From: Cardiobacterium hominis
GTDB taxonomy: Bacteria > Pseudomonadota > Gammaproteobacteria > Cardiobacteriales > Cardiobacteriaceae
Direction of reading: 5' to 3'
DNA length: 64,000 nt
Assembly: GCF_900637305.1 (NCBI RefSeq)
Contig: NZ_LR134365.1
Coordinates: 1,542,501-1,606,500 of the forward strand
Shown: positions 10,813 to 19,188 of the stretch, piece by piece
How the letters are laid out: every line of letters starts with the position of its first letter
Numbering within the stretch: the first letter of the stretch is position 1
Program-made: the position numbers and the translations under genes
The notes under the pieces: generated by a model
What the model saw: the letters and a program-made list of their open reading frames with translations, nothing else
Database searches by the model: none
What the model was told of the DNA's origin: nothing

Positions 10813-10953
10813 GAGGCGGACTCGGTGGAAAAGGTTATGCTAGCACAGCGCGCAGCGGCGATTGCGGCGGCAAAATTTGTGGCGCGCGTACCGCGTTTAC
10901 CGCTAAAATAGCGCGGTTTTTTATCCCCGTAACTTCATTTTCAGGAATTGTTC

Positions 10954-12753
10954 ATGACTTCTTTTGTACGGCACCGCATCGCCACCGTTATCGGACTGTT
11001 GGCGCTCAACGGCATGGCTTTCGCGCAAGAACCCGTTGAGGAGGTGCTGTTTGACGAGGCGCCGCCTGCCATTGCCGATAATTTGCCGCCTGATCCCGCT
11101 ACCGCTGCCGCCGAATTGTCCGAATCGGATTCCGTCGGCATCCTGCAGCCGTTGCCGCCGGAAGAAGTGCCGGTGCGCCAGCCGACCATCCGCGAGGAAA
11201 TGCGCCCGTTCAACAGCCGCCGCATTGATTTGGTGGAAGCGCTGGTGCAGGAGCCGAAGCAGGTCACGTTTAACGGCAAGGTGTACGACCTGAAAAATCC
11301 GGACCGCGTCCGCGTCTTCTACGAAAACGAACAATATCCGACTATCTGGACGCAGGAAAACAAACTGCTCGACAACTTCGAGCCGTTAAAACGCCTCATC
11401 GCTGACGCGCCGCAAGACGCACTGCCGCCTGCGCGCTACCACGACGCACTCATCAACAGCCTGAAAGCGGGTGAACAATACGACGACATCATCGCTGCCG
11501 AACTGCTTCTGTCCGACGCCTACCTCTCGCTCGCGGGTGACCTTGCCAACGGACTGGTCAATCCGCGCAAAACGCAGCCGGAATGGAATGCGGAAAAAGT
11601 CAGCGACGAAGCGCTCGGTGAAATGCTGGCGCAAGGCATCGTCTCCGGCGATCTTGAAACTGCGGTACGCACCATCAACAACGGCAATCCGCGCTACCTT
11701 GCGCTGAAAAGCCAGTATAACGCCTTAAACGGCGCACCGGTGGCCGCCGAGCCCGCCGCCAGTACCCAACCGCTGCCGAAAGTCACCCTCAAACAGGGCA
11801 TGAACCACGAAGCCGTTGCCATCCTGCGTGAAAAACTGGGCGCGCCTGCCACCGACGGTGACAGCACCTACTTTGACGGTGCCCTCGCAGAAGCCGTTAC
11901 CGCCTACCAACAAAGCCACGGCCTCAAGGCGGACGGCATCGTCAGCGGCAAAACGCGCAACCTGTTGAACGGCAACAAAGCGAGCAGCGGTGGCAATGCC
12001 AGCGTTGACCGCCTAATGATCAACATGGAGCGCCTGCGCTGGATGCCGCAGGACATGGGCGAAAGCTACGTCCTCGTCAACATCCCTTCCTACTACGTCA
12101 AAATGTACCGCGGTAGTGAAGAAATCTACGCCTCCAAAGCCGTCGTCGGCCAGCGCGACCGCCAGACCCCGGCATTTACCGACAAACTGCGCCACATCGT
12201 GATGAGCCCGACCTGGACCGTGCCGCCGACCATCATGAAAAAAGACAAAATCAACAAACTGCGTAGCAATCCCGGCGCCTTTGACGGCAGCTTTGAAGCC
12301 GTGGTCGGTGGCCGCGTCGTCCGCCCCAGCGCGGTGGACTGGAGCGCACCCGGCGCCACCGGCTACCGCCTGCGACAAAAACCGGGCGCGCGTAACGCCC
12401 TCGGCCGCGTCAAATTCCTCTTCCCCAACAAACACGCCATCTACCTGCACGACACACCGAGCAAAAGCCTGTTCGGGCGCAACGACCGTGCCTTAAGCTC
12501 CGGCTGCGTCCGCCTGCAAAAACCGGAAGAATTTGCCAACATCCTCCTGCAAAACACCAACTGGTCGGCCGAGCGCATCAAAAAAGCGATGAACCAGGAA
12601 AAAGAACAATGGGTGAACACCCCGGAACAAACCCCGATCTACCTCGTGTACTGGACGACCTGGAGCGACCCGGACGGCAAAATCCAGACCGCAAACGACA
12701 TCTACGGCAAAGACGGCGCCCTGCTGCAACAATACAAAAAAGCGCTGAACTAA
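10954..12753 (+). CDS. L,D-transpeptidase, YcbB/LdtD-like
   Basis: Periplasmic peptidoglycan cross-linking enzyme, 599 residues. It has a signal peptide ([21 protein letters not shown]), then a scaffold domain, and a peptidoglycan-binding domain near residues 280-340 ([14 protein letters not shown] to [11 protein letters not shown]). The YkuD catalytic domain contains [12 protein letters not shown] and SSGCVRL, which carry the catalytic His and Cys. It forms 3-3 cross-links between diaminopimelate residues. I chose the ATG at 10954, preceded by AGGA 7 bases upstream, over a TTG two codons earlier. fabA follows after 10 bases, so it leads the fab operon. Confidence 0.93.
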   Translation: MTSFVRHRIATVIGLLALNGMAFAQEPVEEVLFDEAPPAIADNLPPDPATAAAELSESDSVGILQPLPPEEVPVRQPTIREEMRPFNSRRIDLVEALVQEPKQVTFNGKVYDLKNPDRVRVFYENEQYPTIWTQENKLLDNFEPLKRLIADAPQDALPPARYHDALINSLKAGEQYDDIIAAELLLSDAYLSLAGDLANGLVNPRKTQPEWNAEKVSDEALGEMLAQGIVSGDLETAVRTINNGNPRYLALKSQYNALNGAPVAAEPAASTQPLPKVTLKQGMNHEAVAILREKLGAPATDGDSTYFDGALAEAVTAYQQSHGLKADGIVSGKTRNLLNGNKASSGGNASVDRLMINMERLRWMPQDMGESYVLVNIPSYYVKMYRGSEEIYASKAVVGQRDRQTPAFTDKLRHIVMSPTWTVPPTIMKKDKINKLRSNPGAFDGSFEAVVGGRVVRPSAVDWSAPGATGYRLRQKPGARNALGRVKFLFPNKHAIYLHDTPSKSLFGRNDRALSSGCVRLQKPEEFANILLQNTNWSAERIKKAMNQEKEQWVNTPEQTPIYLVYWTTWSDPDGKIQTANDIYGKDGALLQQYKKALN

Positions 12754-12763
12754 GGAGGACACG

Positions 12764-13288
12764 ATGAGCCAACACATCCCGCAAAACAGCTACAGCAAAG
12801 AAGAACTCCTCGCCAGCGGCCGCGGCGAAATCTTTGGCGCGGGCAACGCCCAACTGCCGCTGCCGAACATGCTGATGATGGACCGCATCATCCGCATCAC
12901 TGACGACGGCGGCAAATACGGCAAAGGCGAAATCATCGCCGAACTGGACATCCACCCCGACCTCTGGTTCTTCGCCTGCCACTTCCAGGGCGATCCGGTC
13001 ATGCCCGGCTGCCTTGGCCTGGATGCTATGTGGCAACTCGTCGGCTTCTTCCTTGCCTGGAAGGGGGGCGCCGGACGCGGCCGCGCGCTCGGCTGCGGCG
13101 AAGTCAAATTCACCGGCCAAGTCCTGCCCACCCATAAAAAAATCACCTATCACATCGACATCAAGCGCACCATCATGCGCCAACTGGTGCTCGGTATTGC
13201 CGACGGCACCATGTCCGTGGACGGCAAAGCCATCTACCACGGCACCGACCTCAAAGTCGGCCTCTTTACCAGCACCGACCAATTCTAA
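12764..13288 (+). CDS. fabA: 3-hydroxydecanoyl-ACP dehydratase/isomerase
   Basis: Enzyme that introduces the double bond of unsaturated fatty acids, 174 residues. The catalytic His is in [20 protein letters not shown] (about residue 73) and the Asp lies in the same block. The ends match E. coli FabA in length (172). An AAGGAGG site is 7 bases upstream. It pairs functionally with FabB, but here the two genes are separated by a DUF4865 gene. Confidence 0.96.
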   Translation: MSQHIPQNSYSKEELLASGRGEIFGAGNAQLPLPNMLMMDRIIRITDDGGKYGKGEIIAELDIHPDLWFFACHFQGDPVMPGCLGLDAMWQLVGFFLAWKGGAGRGRALGCGEVKFTGQVLPTHKKITYHIDIKRTIMRQLVLGIADGTMSVDGKAIYHGTDLKVGLFTSTDQF

Positions 13289-13303
13289 CCGGAGAACCAG
13301 ACC

Positions 13304-13822
13304 ATGCACGCCATGCGTTATGCGATCACCCTGCCCGGTGATTACGACATGACGATTATCCGCAACCGGGTCGCAAAATCCGGGCATCTCATGGACGGCT
13401 TTCAAGACCTGCTGTTCAAGGCCTACCTCATTTCCGAAAAAACGGCAGGCGCCTTGCAAAACAGCTACAGCCCGCTCTACGTCTGGAAAGCCGCGGCAGG
13501 CATGAACAAATTTATTTTTGACGGTTACTTTGACAACATCCTGCGGGACTTCGGCTGGCAACACATCGAAATAGGCATTGCCGCCGGCGCCGCGCTGACC
13601 GATGCGTTCAAAGACAGCAAATACCTCACCGAAGAAATCGCTGCGATTAACCCGACAACCAGCCTGAAAAACCACAAACTCCAGGCTCAACCCCAAAATG
13701 ACGAAACCGGCAAACTGGTCGTCTATAACCCGGACAAATGGCAACAAGCCGTCTTCACCTTCTATCGGGACAAGCCCGAAACCGAAAAAACGCGCTATGA
13801 AATATTGCACCTATCCATGTAA
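13304..13822 (+). CDS. DUF4865 family protein
   Basis: Protein of unknown function, 172 residues. The start MRYAITLPGDYDMTIIRNRVA and the SPLYVWKAAAGMNKFIFDG block are typical of the DUF4865 family, as I recall it. It is soluble with no signal peptide. It sits between fabA and fabB with gaps of 15 and 18 bases and ribosome sites (GGAGAA) before each, so it is part of the fab operon here. That placement would suggest a role near lipid metabolism, but this is inference. Confidence 0.75.
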   Translation: MHAMRYAITLPGDYDMTIIRNRVAKSGHLMDGFQDLLFKAYLISEKTAGALQNSYSPLYVWKAAAGMNKFIFDGYFDNILRDFGWQHIEIGIAAGAALTDAFKDSKYLTEEIAAINPTTSLKNHKLQAQPQNDETGKLVVYNPDKWQQAVFTFYRDKPETEKTRYEILHLSM

Positions 13823-13840
13823 CCAGGAGAACCCCCAAAC

Positions 13841-15058
13841 ATGAAACGCGTCGTCGTCACCGGCATGGGCATCGTCTCCAGTATCGGCAACAACTGCAAA
13901 GAAGTACTGGCCTCGCTGCAACAACTCCAATCCGGCATCAAACACAGCCCCGTGTACGCCGAAATGGGCCTGCGCTCCCAAGTAGAAGGCAGCATCAACA
14001 TCGACACCAAAGCGCACATTGACCGCAAAATCCTGCGCTTCATGGGTGATGCTGCTGCCTACTGCTACATCGCCATGAAAGAAGCGATCGAACAGGCGCG
14101 CCTCTTGCCCGAACACATCTCCAATATCCGCACCGGCCTCGTCGTCGGCACCGGCGGCGCTACCCCTTCGGCACAAGTCGAAGCAGCGGACACCCTGCGC
14201 GCGAGCGGCGTCAAACGCATCGGCCCTTACGCCGTGACCAAAACCATGGCGTCCACCACCTCCGCCTGCCTCGCTACCCCCTTCCAAATCAAAGGGGTGA
14301 ACTACTCCATCAGCTCCGCCTGCTCCACCAGCGCGCACTGCATCGGCCACGCCGCCGAAGTCATCCAGATGGGCAAACAGGACATCGTCTTTGCCGGTGG
14401 CGGCGAAGAAGTGCACTGGGCGCTGACCAGCATGTTTGACGCCATGGGCGCGCTTTCCACCAACTACAACGCCACCCCGGAAACCGCCTCGCGCGCCTAC
14501 GACGCCAACCGCGACGGCTTCGTCATCTCCGGCGGCGGCAGCATCCTCGTCCTCGAAGAATACGAACACGCCAAAGCACGCGGCGCGACCATCATCGCCG
14601 AACTCACCGGTTACGGCGCCACCTCGGACGGCTACGACATGGTACAACCCTCCGGCGAAGGCGCGGTGCGCTGCATGCAAATGGCGCTGGCCGAACACGG
14701 CGGCGACGTGGGCTACATCAACGCGCACGGCACCTCGACCCCAGTCGGCGACACGCGCGAGTTAGAGGCCATCAAAACGGCATTTGCGGGCAAAACCGTG
14801 CCGCCCATCAGCTCGACCAAATCACTCACCGGACACGCTCTGGGCGCCGCCGGCTCGAACGAAGCCATCTACTCGCTGCTGATGCTGCAAAACCAATTCC
14901 TGGCCGCCTCGGCACACATCGAAACCCTCGACCCGAACGCCGGCGACCTGCCCATCCTGCGCGAAAGCCGCGAACAGCCGCTTAACGCCGTGATGAGCAA
15001 CAGCTTCGGCTTTGGCGGCACCAATGCAACCCTCATCTTCAGCCGTGTCCAGGACTAA
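13841..15058 (+). CDS. fabB: 3-oxoacyl-ACP synthase I
   Basis: Beta-ketoacyl-ACP synthase I, 405 residues, elongating fatty acids including the cis-decenoyl product of FabA. The catalytic triad is visible: Cys in SACSTSAHC (about residue 163), His in [12 protein letters not shown] (about 297) and His in [13 protein letters not shown] (about 332). Length matches E. coli FabB (406). An AGGAGAA site precedes the ATG. It is in the operon after fabA and the DUF4865 gene. Confidence 0.96.
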   Translation: MKRVVVTGMGIVSSIGNNCKEVLASLQQLQSGIKHSPVYAEMGLRSQVEGSINIDTKAHIDRKILRFMGDAAAYCYIAMKEAIEQARLLPEHISNIRTGLVVGTGGATPSAQVEAADTLRASGVKRIGPYAVTKTMASTTSACLATPFQIKGVNYSISSACSTSAHCIGHAAEVIQMGKQDIVFAGGGEEVHWALTSMFDAMGALSTNYNATPETASRAYDANRDGFVISGGGSILVLEEYEHAKARGATIIAELTGYGATSDGYDMVQPSGEGAVRCMQMALAEHGGDVGYINAHGTSTPVGDTRELEAIKTAFAGKTVPPISSTKSLTGHALGAAGSNEAIYSLLMLQNQFLAASAHIETLDPNAGDLPILRESREQPLNAVMSNSFGFGGTNATLIFSRVQD

Positions 15059-15836
15059 AACCGCCCTCGTTGCGGTACTCGCACTTGCCGCCCACATCGG
15101 CGGCAACGTGCAGGCACAATACGCCAACGGCGAAGAAATCCCCCTGCGTCCCGAACCGCCAGCCGCGGGCAAAATCGTCCAACAACCCGCCGAAAACACC
15201 GCGACCGCGGCGAACAACAAAAAAGCCGCCGAAGAAAAACTGCCGGGTGCAGGCGATGACCTGGATGCCTACGCCGCCGCGCAAATCGTCGCCCAGGCAC
15301 AAGAAACCCACGCGGCAAAAGAAGCGGCAGCCGCCACACAAAACACCGAAACCGCTGCGGCAACATCCAGCCCCGCCGCGGCTGACGAAACCGGCGCCGC
15401 ATCCGCGGCAGGGCAGGGCGGAGAGACCCCGGCTCCTGCCGCTACCAGCGAAAGCGAAACAGCCGCAGACGAACACAGCGACGACAACGTCGCCCTGCTG
15501 CCCGTCGAAAAACTCAGCCCGCCACCCGAACCGCCAGTGCAGACCGAAACCGTCGTCGTCGAACAAGCCATCTACCGCTGCCCCAAAGGCAAAAGCTACA
15601 TCTACGTCGATGCCGACAAACGCAAAGGCTACAGCCGCTGCACCCTCTTCCGCGCCGAAAAAACCGAAGAAGTCCCGGTCGGCAGCCAGCCCGAAAAACC
15701 CTTGCCCGGCGGCAGCGCCAGTTGTAGCGGCACTATCAACTACAAAGGCAACACCTATCTCTTCCGCGACGGCATGCCTTGCCCCATCCCGGATAACATC
15801 TTCCGCCGTCTGACCCCAGCTGCGAGCAGCCGCTAA
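15045..15836 (+). CDS. Exported Ala/Pro-rich protein of unknown function
   Basis: Predicted periplasmic or surface protein, 263 residues. From the GTG at 15045 it begins with a good signal peptide ([19 protein letters not shown], cleaved after VQAQ or nearby). This start overlaps fabB by 14 bases. Upstream TTG (15012) and ATG (15024) would only add a non-hydrophobic extension. A long Ala/Glu/Thr-rich disordered region (about 40-165) leads to a Cys-containing C-terminal domain with [15 protein letters not shown] and [21 protein letters not shown] do not recognise it. The coupling to fabB suggests co-expression. Confidence 0.6.
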   Translation: MSRTKTALVAVLALAAHIGGNVQAQYANGEEIPLRPEPPAAGKIVQQPAENTATAANNKKAAEEKLPGAGDDLDAYAAAQIVAQAQETHAAKEAAAATQNTETAAATSSPAAADETGAASAAGQGGETPAPAATSESETAADEHSDDNVALLPVEKLSPPPEPPVQTETVVVEQAIYRCPKGKSYIYVDADKRKGYSRCTLFRAEKTEEVPVGSQPEKPLPGGSASCSGTINYKGNTYLFRDGMPCPIPDNIFRRLTPAASSR

Positions 15837-15860
15837 ATTTTAGAAAAGTAGAAAAATAAT

Positions 15861-16658
15861 ATGTCCAGAATAAAAACCAGCCTAAATGTAATAGAAGAAA
15901 AAGCCGCCCGCTTAGCAGTTTTAATTGATGCAGATAACGCCTCATCGCAGACTATAAATGCCATATTGGAAGAAACTACAAAATTTGGCGACGCAACGGT
16001 TAAACGCATATATGGAAACTTCGTGAGTGGTGGCGGTAAATGGAAATCTGTAATTAATGAATTTGCTATTAAGCCTATGCAGCAATTTGCCTATACCAAA
16101 GGAAAAAATGCTACGGATGGTTTTATGATTATTGACGCAATGGACTTGCTCTATACCGAGCGCTTTGAGGGATTTTGTCTTGTATCAAGTGATAGCGATT
16201 TTACTGCATTAGCCATCCGTCTGAAAGAACAAGGGGTAATGGTTTATGGCTTTGGCAAAAAGCAGACGCCTGAAGCATTCCGCAATGCATGTAGCCAGTT
16301 TATTTATGTAGAAAACTTGATGCCAAAAACGATGGATAGTGTAGCAATAACTGAAATAGCCGAAAAGGCAAAATCTGCACAAAATGCGGTAACAACAGAA
16401 AAGACTATCGACAAAACAGAATCCCAACTACCACTAGATATCATCCGTAAAGTCTTCGAGCATTCAGATAACGAATGGATGGCAATAACTACCTTCGGCT
16501 CAACCTGGAAACGTTTACAAGTAGATTTTGATCCTCGTAGTTATGGCTGTAAAAAATTTACTGACCTAGTAAAAAAATATTCTGATGTATTTGCCTACGA
16601 GATGCGTCCAAATGCCGAAGGCACTCAAGAAAATATGTATGTCAAACTTAAAATATAA
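15861..16658 (+). CDS. NYN domain protein with C-terminal OST-HTH (LOTUS) domain
   Basis: Putative RNase/RNA-binding protein, 265 residues. Residues 15-150 form a NYN (LabA/DUF88-like, PIN-type) domain: AVLIDADNAS with the first acidic residues, ATDGFMIIDAMDLLY, and FCLVSSDSDFTALAIRLKEQG. The C-terminal part (PLDIIRKVFEHSDNEW, FDPRSYGCKKFTDLV) resembles OST-HTH/LOTUS domains. Known relatives cut or bind RNA; the target is unknown. The gene is clearly AT-richer than its neighbours (many AAA, TTT and ATA codons), a sign of horizontal acquisition. It lies between the fab operon and queH. Confidence 0.82.
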   Translation: MSRIKTSLNVIEEKAARLAVLIDADNASSQTINAILEETTKFGDATVKRIYGNFVSGGGKWKSVINEFAIKPMQQFAYTKGKNATDGFMIIDAMDLLYTERFEGFCLVSSDSDFTALAIRLKEQGVMVYGFGKKQTPEAFRNACSQFIYVENLMPKTMDSVAITEIAEKAKSAQNAVTTEKTIDKTESQLPLDIIRKVFEHSDNEWMAITTFGSTWKRLQVDFDPRSYGCKKFTDLVKKYSDVFAYEMRPNAEGTQENMYVKLKI

Positions 16659-16667
16659 AATAAGACC

Positions 16668-17339
16668 ATGAACATCAAAACCCCCTTCCAGCGCCCCAAA
16701 CTCGTCCCTCCCGACGGCCATAACAAAGTCCTACTGCATTCCTGCTGCGCCCCCTGCTCAGGCGAAGTCATGGAAGCGCTGCTCGCCTCCGAAATCGACT
16801 ACACCATCTTCTTCTACAACCCCAACATCCACCCGCGGCGCGAATACGAACTGCGCAAAGACGAAAACATCGCCTTTGCCGAAAAACACAACATACCCTT
16901 CATCGACTGCGACTACGATACCGACAACTGGTTTGCGCGCGCCAAAGGCATGGAATGGGAACCCGAGCGCGGCAAACGCTGCACCATGTGCTTCGACATG
17001 CGCTTCGAGCGCACCGCGCTGTACGCGCACGAGCACGGCTTTCCGGTGATTACCAGCTCGCTCGGCATCAGCCGCTGGAAAAACATGAACCAGATTAACG
17101 AAAGCGGTATCCGCGCCGCCGCGCCCTACCCGGATGTCCAATACTGGACCTTCAACTGGCGCAAGGGCGGCGGCTCGCAACGCATGATTGAAATCAGCAA
17201 GCGCGAACACTTTTACATGCAAGAATACTGCGGCTGCGTGTACTCGCTGCGCGACACCAACGCCTGGCGCCTGAAAAACGGCCGCGGCAAAATCAAACTG
17301 GGCGTGATGTACTACGGCGATGACGATAGCGACAAGTAG
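16668..17339 (+). CDS. queH: Epoxyqueuosine reductase QueH
   Basis: Last enzyme of queuosine tRNA modification, reducing epoxyqueuosine to queuosine; non-homologous replacement for QueG. 223 residues. Cys motifs of the DUF208/QueH family: [12 protein letters not shown] near residue 25, [10 protein letters not shown] near 103 and [12 protein letters not shown] near 186, which bind the iron-sulfur cluster and metal. It follows the NYN gene by 9 bases but has the usual GC-rich codon use. A terminator follows. Confidence 0.92.
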   Translation: MNIKTPFQRPKLVPPDGHNKVLLHSCCAPCSGEVMEALLASEIDYTIFFYNPNIHPRREYELRKDENIAFAEKHNIPFIDCDYDTDNWFARAKGMEWEPERGKRCTMCFDMRFERTALYAHEHGFPVITSSLGISRWKNMNQINESGIRAAAPYPDVQYWTFNWRKGGGSQRMIEISKREHFYMQEYCGCVYSLRDTNAWRLKNGRGKIKLGVMYYGDDDSDK

Positions 17340-17368
17340 CCCCTGCGCTGAAGGTTTTTTGCAACAAG

Positions 17369-17393
17369 AATCCCGCCACTGGCGGGATTTTTT
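17369..17393 (+). terminator. Terminator after queH
   Basis: Stem AATCCCGCC / GGCGGGATT followed by TTTTT. Confidence 0.85.
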
Positions 17394-17433
17394 ATGCGGA
17401 TGGAGCGATAAGGCGGGTAGCCATAACCGTCGC

Positions 17434-17796
17434 TTAGTCCGCATGCAGATAATCCAGCAGCACCGCGATGTGCGAGCGTTCCGGCTGTTTGACGGCGGTG
17501 AGCAGTACGGTGCGCGGCTGTTCTTTGGCCAGCCGCCACAGTTCGGCCAGCGCCGCCTGGTGTTCCGGGTCTTGCAGCTCTTGACGGTAGCGCGCGGCGA
17601 AGGCGTCGTAGCGGTTGTCCGGGTCGGCGTGGTACCAGCGGCGCAGTTCGGCCGAGGGCGTCAGTGCTTTCAGCCAGACCACTTGCGCCATGAGTGCCTT
17701 GTGCACGCCGCGCGGGTAAAGGCGGTCAAGGAAGATGGCGGTTTCGCCCTCTTGCGGTTGGTAGTCGTAGATGCGGGCGACGCGGAAGGTGGTCAT
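17434..17796 (-). CDS. DUF488 family protein
   Basis: Small soluble protein of unknown function, 120 residues. FLDRLYPRGVHK, LRRWYHADPDNRYDAFAARYRQEL and TVLLTAVKQPERSHIAVL match the family of short DUF488 proteins (YeaO-like). Its start overlaps the amidohydrolase stop by 4 bases (ATGA), so translation is coupled to that gene. Confidence 0.85.
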   Translation of the reverse strand: MTTFRVARIYDYQPQEGETAIFLDRLYPRGVHKALMAQVVWLKALTPSAELRRWYHADPDNRYDAFAARYRQELQDPEHQAALAELWRLAKEQPRTVLLTAVKQPERSHIAVLLDYLHAD

Positions 17797-19082
17797 GGCT
17801 GGCTCCGGTTGAGGTGTTGTATGGCGCGGTAGAGGATGTCGGTTGCGGCGAGAAGCGCGTCTTCGTTGATGTCAAAGCGGGCGTGATGGTGTCCGGCGGC
17901 AAGCTCGCAGCCGATGAGGCAGTAGGTCGCTTCGCCGCCGCGCGCTTGTACGCGCTGCATGTACCAGGTGGCGTCTTCAGAGCCGCGCGCGCTGTGGTCT
18001 TCGGTTTGAACATGGTCGAAATGGGGTGAGTCCGCTGCCAAGCGCGCCAGTCGGGCGGCCAGCGCCGGACTGGGGCGGCAGTCGATGGCTTGTCCGGCAA
18101 GGCGGATTTCAGCTTCAACGCCATACATTTGTGCGGCGCCTGCAATGATGCGGCGCGCTTCGGCTTCGAGGTAGTCATTGATGCTGGCGTTGGCGCCGCG
18201 GGTTTCGATTTTCAGGGTGGCGTGGTCGGCGATGATGTTGCGCCCGCTGCCGGCGTGCAGTTCGCCGACGTTGATGCGTGAGGCGCCCGCGCTGTGACGC
18301 GGGATGGCGTGCAGGTTGAGGGCGGCGCTGGCAGCAGCGAGCAGGGCGTTTTTGCCGTCTTGTGGCGCGCCACCGGCATGGGCGGCGACGCCGCGGTAGA
18401 TGACGTCCAGTTTGCTGCTGGCGAGAAATCCGCCTGCACCGGCGACGAAGCTGCGCTGCGGCACGCCAAGGCCGAGGTGGAGGGCGATGAAGTAGTCGGC
18501 ATCGTCCACCACGCCCGTGGCGACTAGCGATTTGCCGCCGCGCACGCCTTCTTCGGCAGGCTGGAAGATGAGGCGGATTTTGCCGCGGAGGGCGGCGCGG
18601 TTTTCCGCGATGAGGGTAGCGACGGCGAGGCCGATAGCGCTGTGGCCGTCGTGGCCGCAGGCGTGCATGCTGCCGGGGTTTTGCGAGCGGAAGCCGTGCT
18701 GTTGCGGGTAGTGATCGGGCGCGTCGCTTTCGTGGATGGGCAGGGCGTCCATGTCCACGCGCAAGACGGTGGTCGGGCCGGGTTTGCCGCTATCCCAGTC
18801 AGCGACGACGGCGGTGTAGCCGTCTTTGAGCGCGTCAAGGAAGGCGGGATCGGCACCGTGTTCGCGTGCCCAGGTGGCATGCGCGGCGGTGGTCGCGGCG
18901 TCAGGTTTGCCCATGATGGCGGTCTCGCTCATCACCTCGCGTCCCAGGCGCAGGCGGTAGCCGAGGCGCACCAGTTCGGCGGCAATGCGGGATGCGGTGC
19001 GGATTTCGAGGAAGCCTTGTTCGGGATAGCGGTGGAAGTCGCGCCGCCAGGCGAGGAGTTGTGGTTTGAGGGTGTCGGACAT
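17793..19082 (-). CDS. M20 family amidohydrolase, AbgA-like
   Basis: Zinc-dependent amidohydrolase of peptidase family M20D, 429 residues. DFHRYPEQGFLEIRTA at the N-terminus, LRVDMDALPI, SMHACGHDGHSAIGLA (metal ligands) and QPAEEGVRGG are all there. The insert around residues 60-95 and the overall length resemble AbgA, the p-aminobenzoyl-glutamate hydrolase subunit A; no abgB-like partner is seen nearby. The ATG at 19080-19082 fits the family start (MSDTLKPQLLAWRRD); the longer frame runs into the palindromic repeat upstream. Confidence 0.85.
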   Translation of the reverse strand: MSDTLKPQLLAWRRDFHRYPEQGFLEIRTASRIAAELVRLGYRLRLGREVMSETAIMGKPDAATTAAHATWAREHGADPAFLDALKDGYTAVVADWDSGKPGPTTVLRVDMDALPIHESDAPDHYPQQHGFRSQNPGSMHACGHDGHSAIGLAVATLIAENRAALRGKIRLIFQPAEEGVRGGKSLVATGVVDDADYFIALHLGLGVPQRSFVAGAGGFLASSKLDVIYRGVAAHAGGAPQDGKNALLAAASAALNLHAIPRHSAGASRINVGELHAGSGRNIIADHATLKIETRGANASINDYLEAEARRIIAGAAQMYGVEAEIRLAGQAIDCRPSPALAARLARLAADSPHFDHVQTEDHSARGSEDATWYMQRVQARGGEATYCLIGCELAAGHHHARFDINEDALLAATDILYRAIQHLNRSQP

Positions 19083-19105
19083 GGGGGCTCCGGGCAGAAG
19101 AAGGG

Positions 19106-19140
19106 ATACATACACCTGAGTGCTCGGTGTGTATGTATAT
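19106..19140 (+). repeat. Palindromic repeat, copy 1 (diverged)
   Basis: Member of the TTTACATACACC / TGAGCGCTCA / GGTGTATGTAAA family described in the findings. Here the arms read ATACATACACC and GTGTATGTAT, and the core is TGAGTGCTC. It lies between the amidohydrolase start and the norB terminator. Confidence 0.8.
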
Positions 19141-19149
19141 TAAAACGAG

Positions 19150-19175
19150 AAAACCCGCCTGACGGCGGGTTTTTG
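19150..19175 (-). terminator. Terminator after norB
   Basis: Stem AAAACCCGCC / GGCGGGTTTT directly after the norB stop on the minus strand. Confidence 0.85.
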
Positions 19176-19188
19176 CTGCGTGAGTGAA

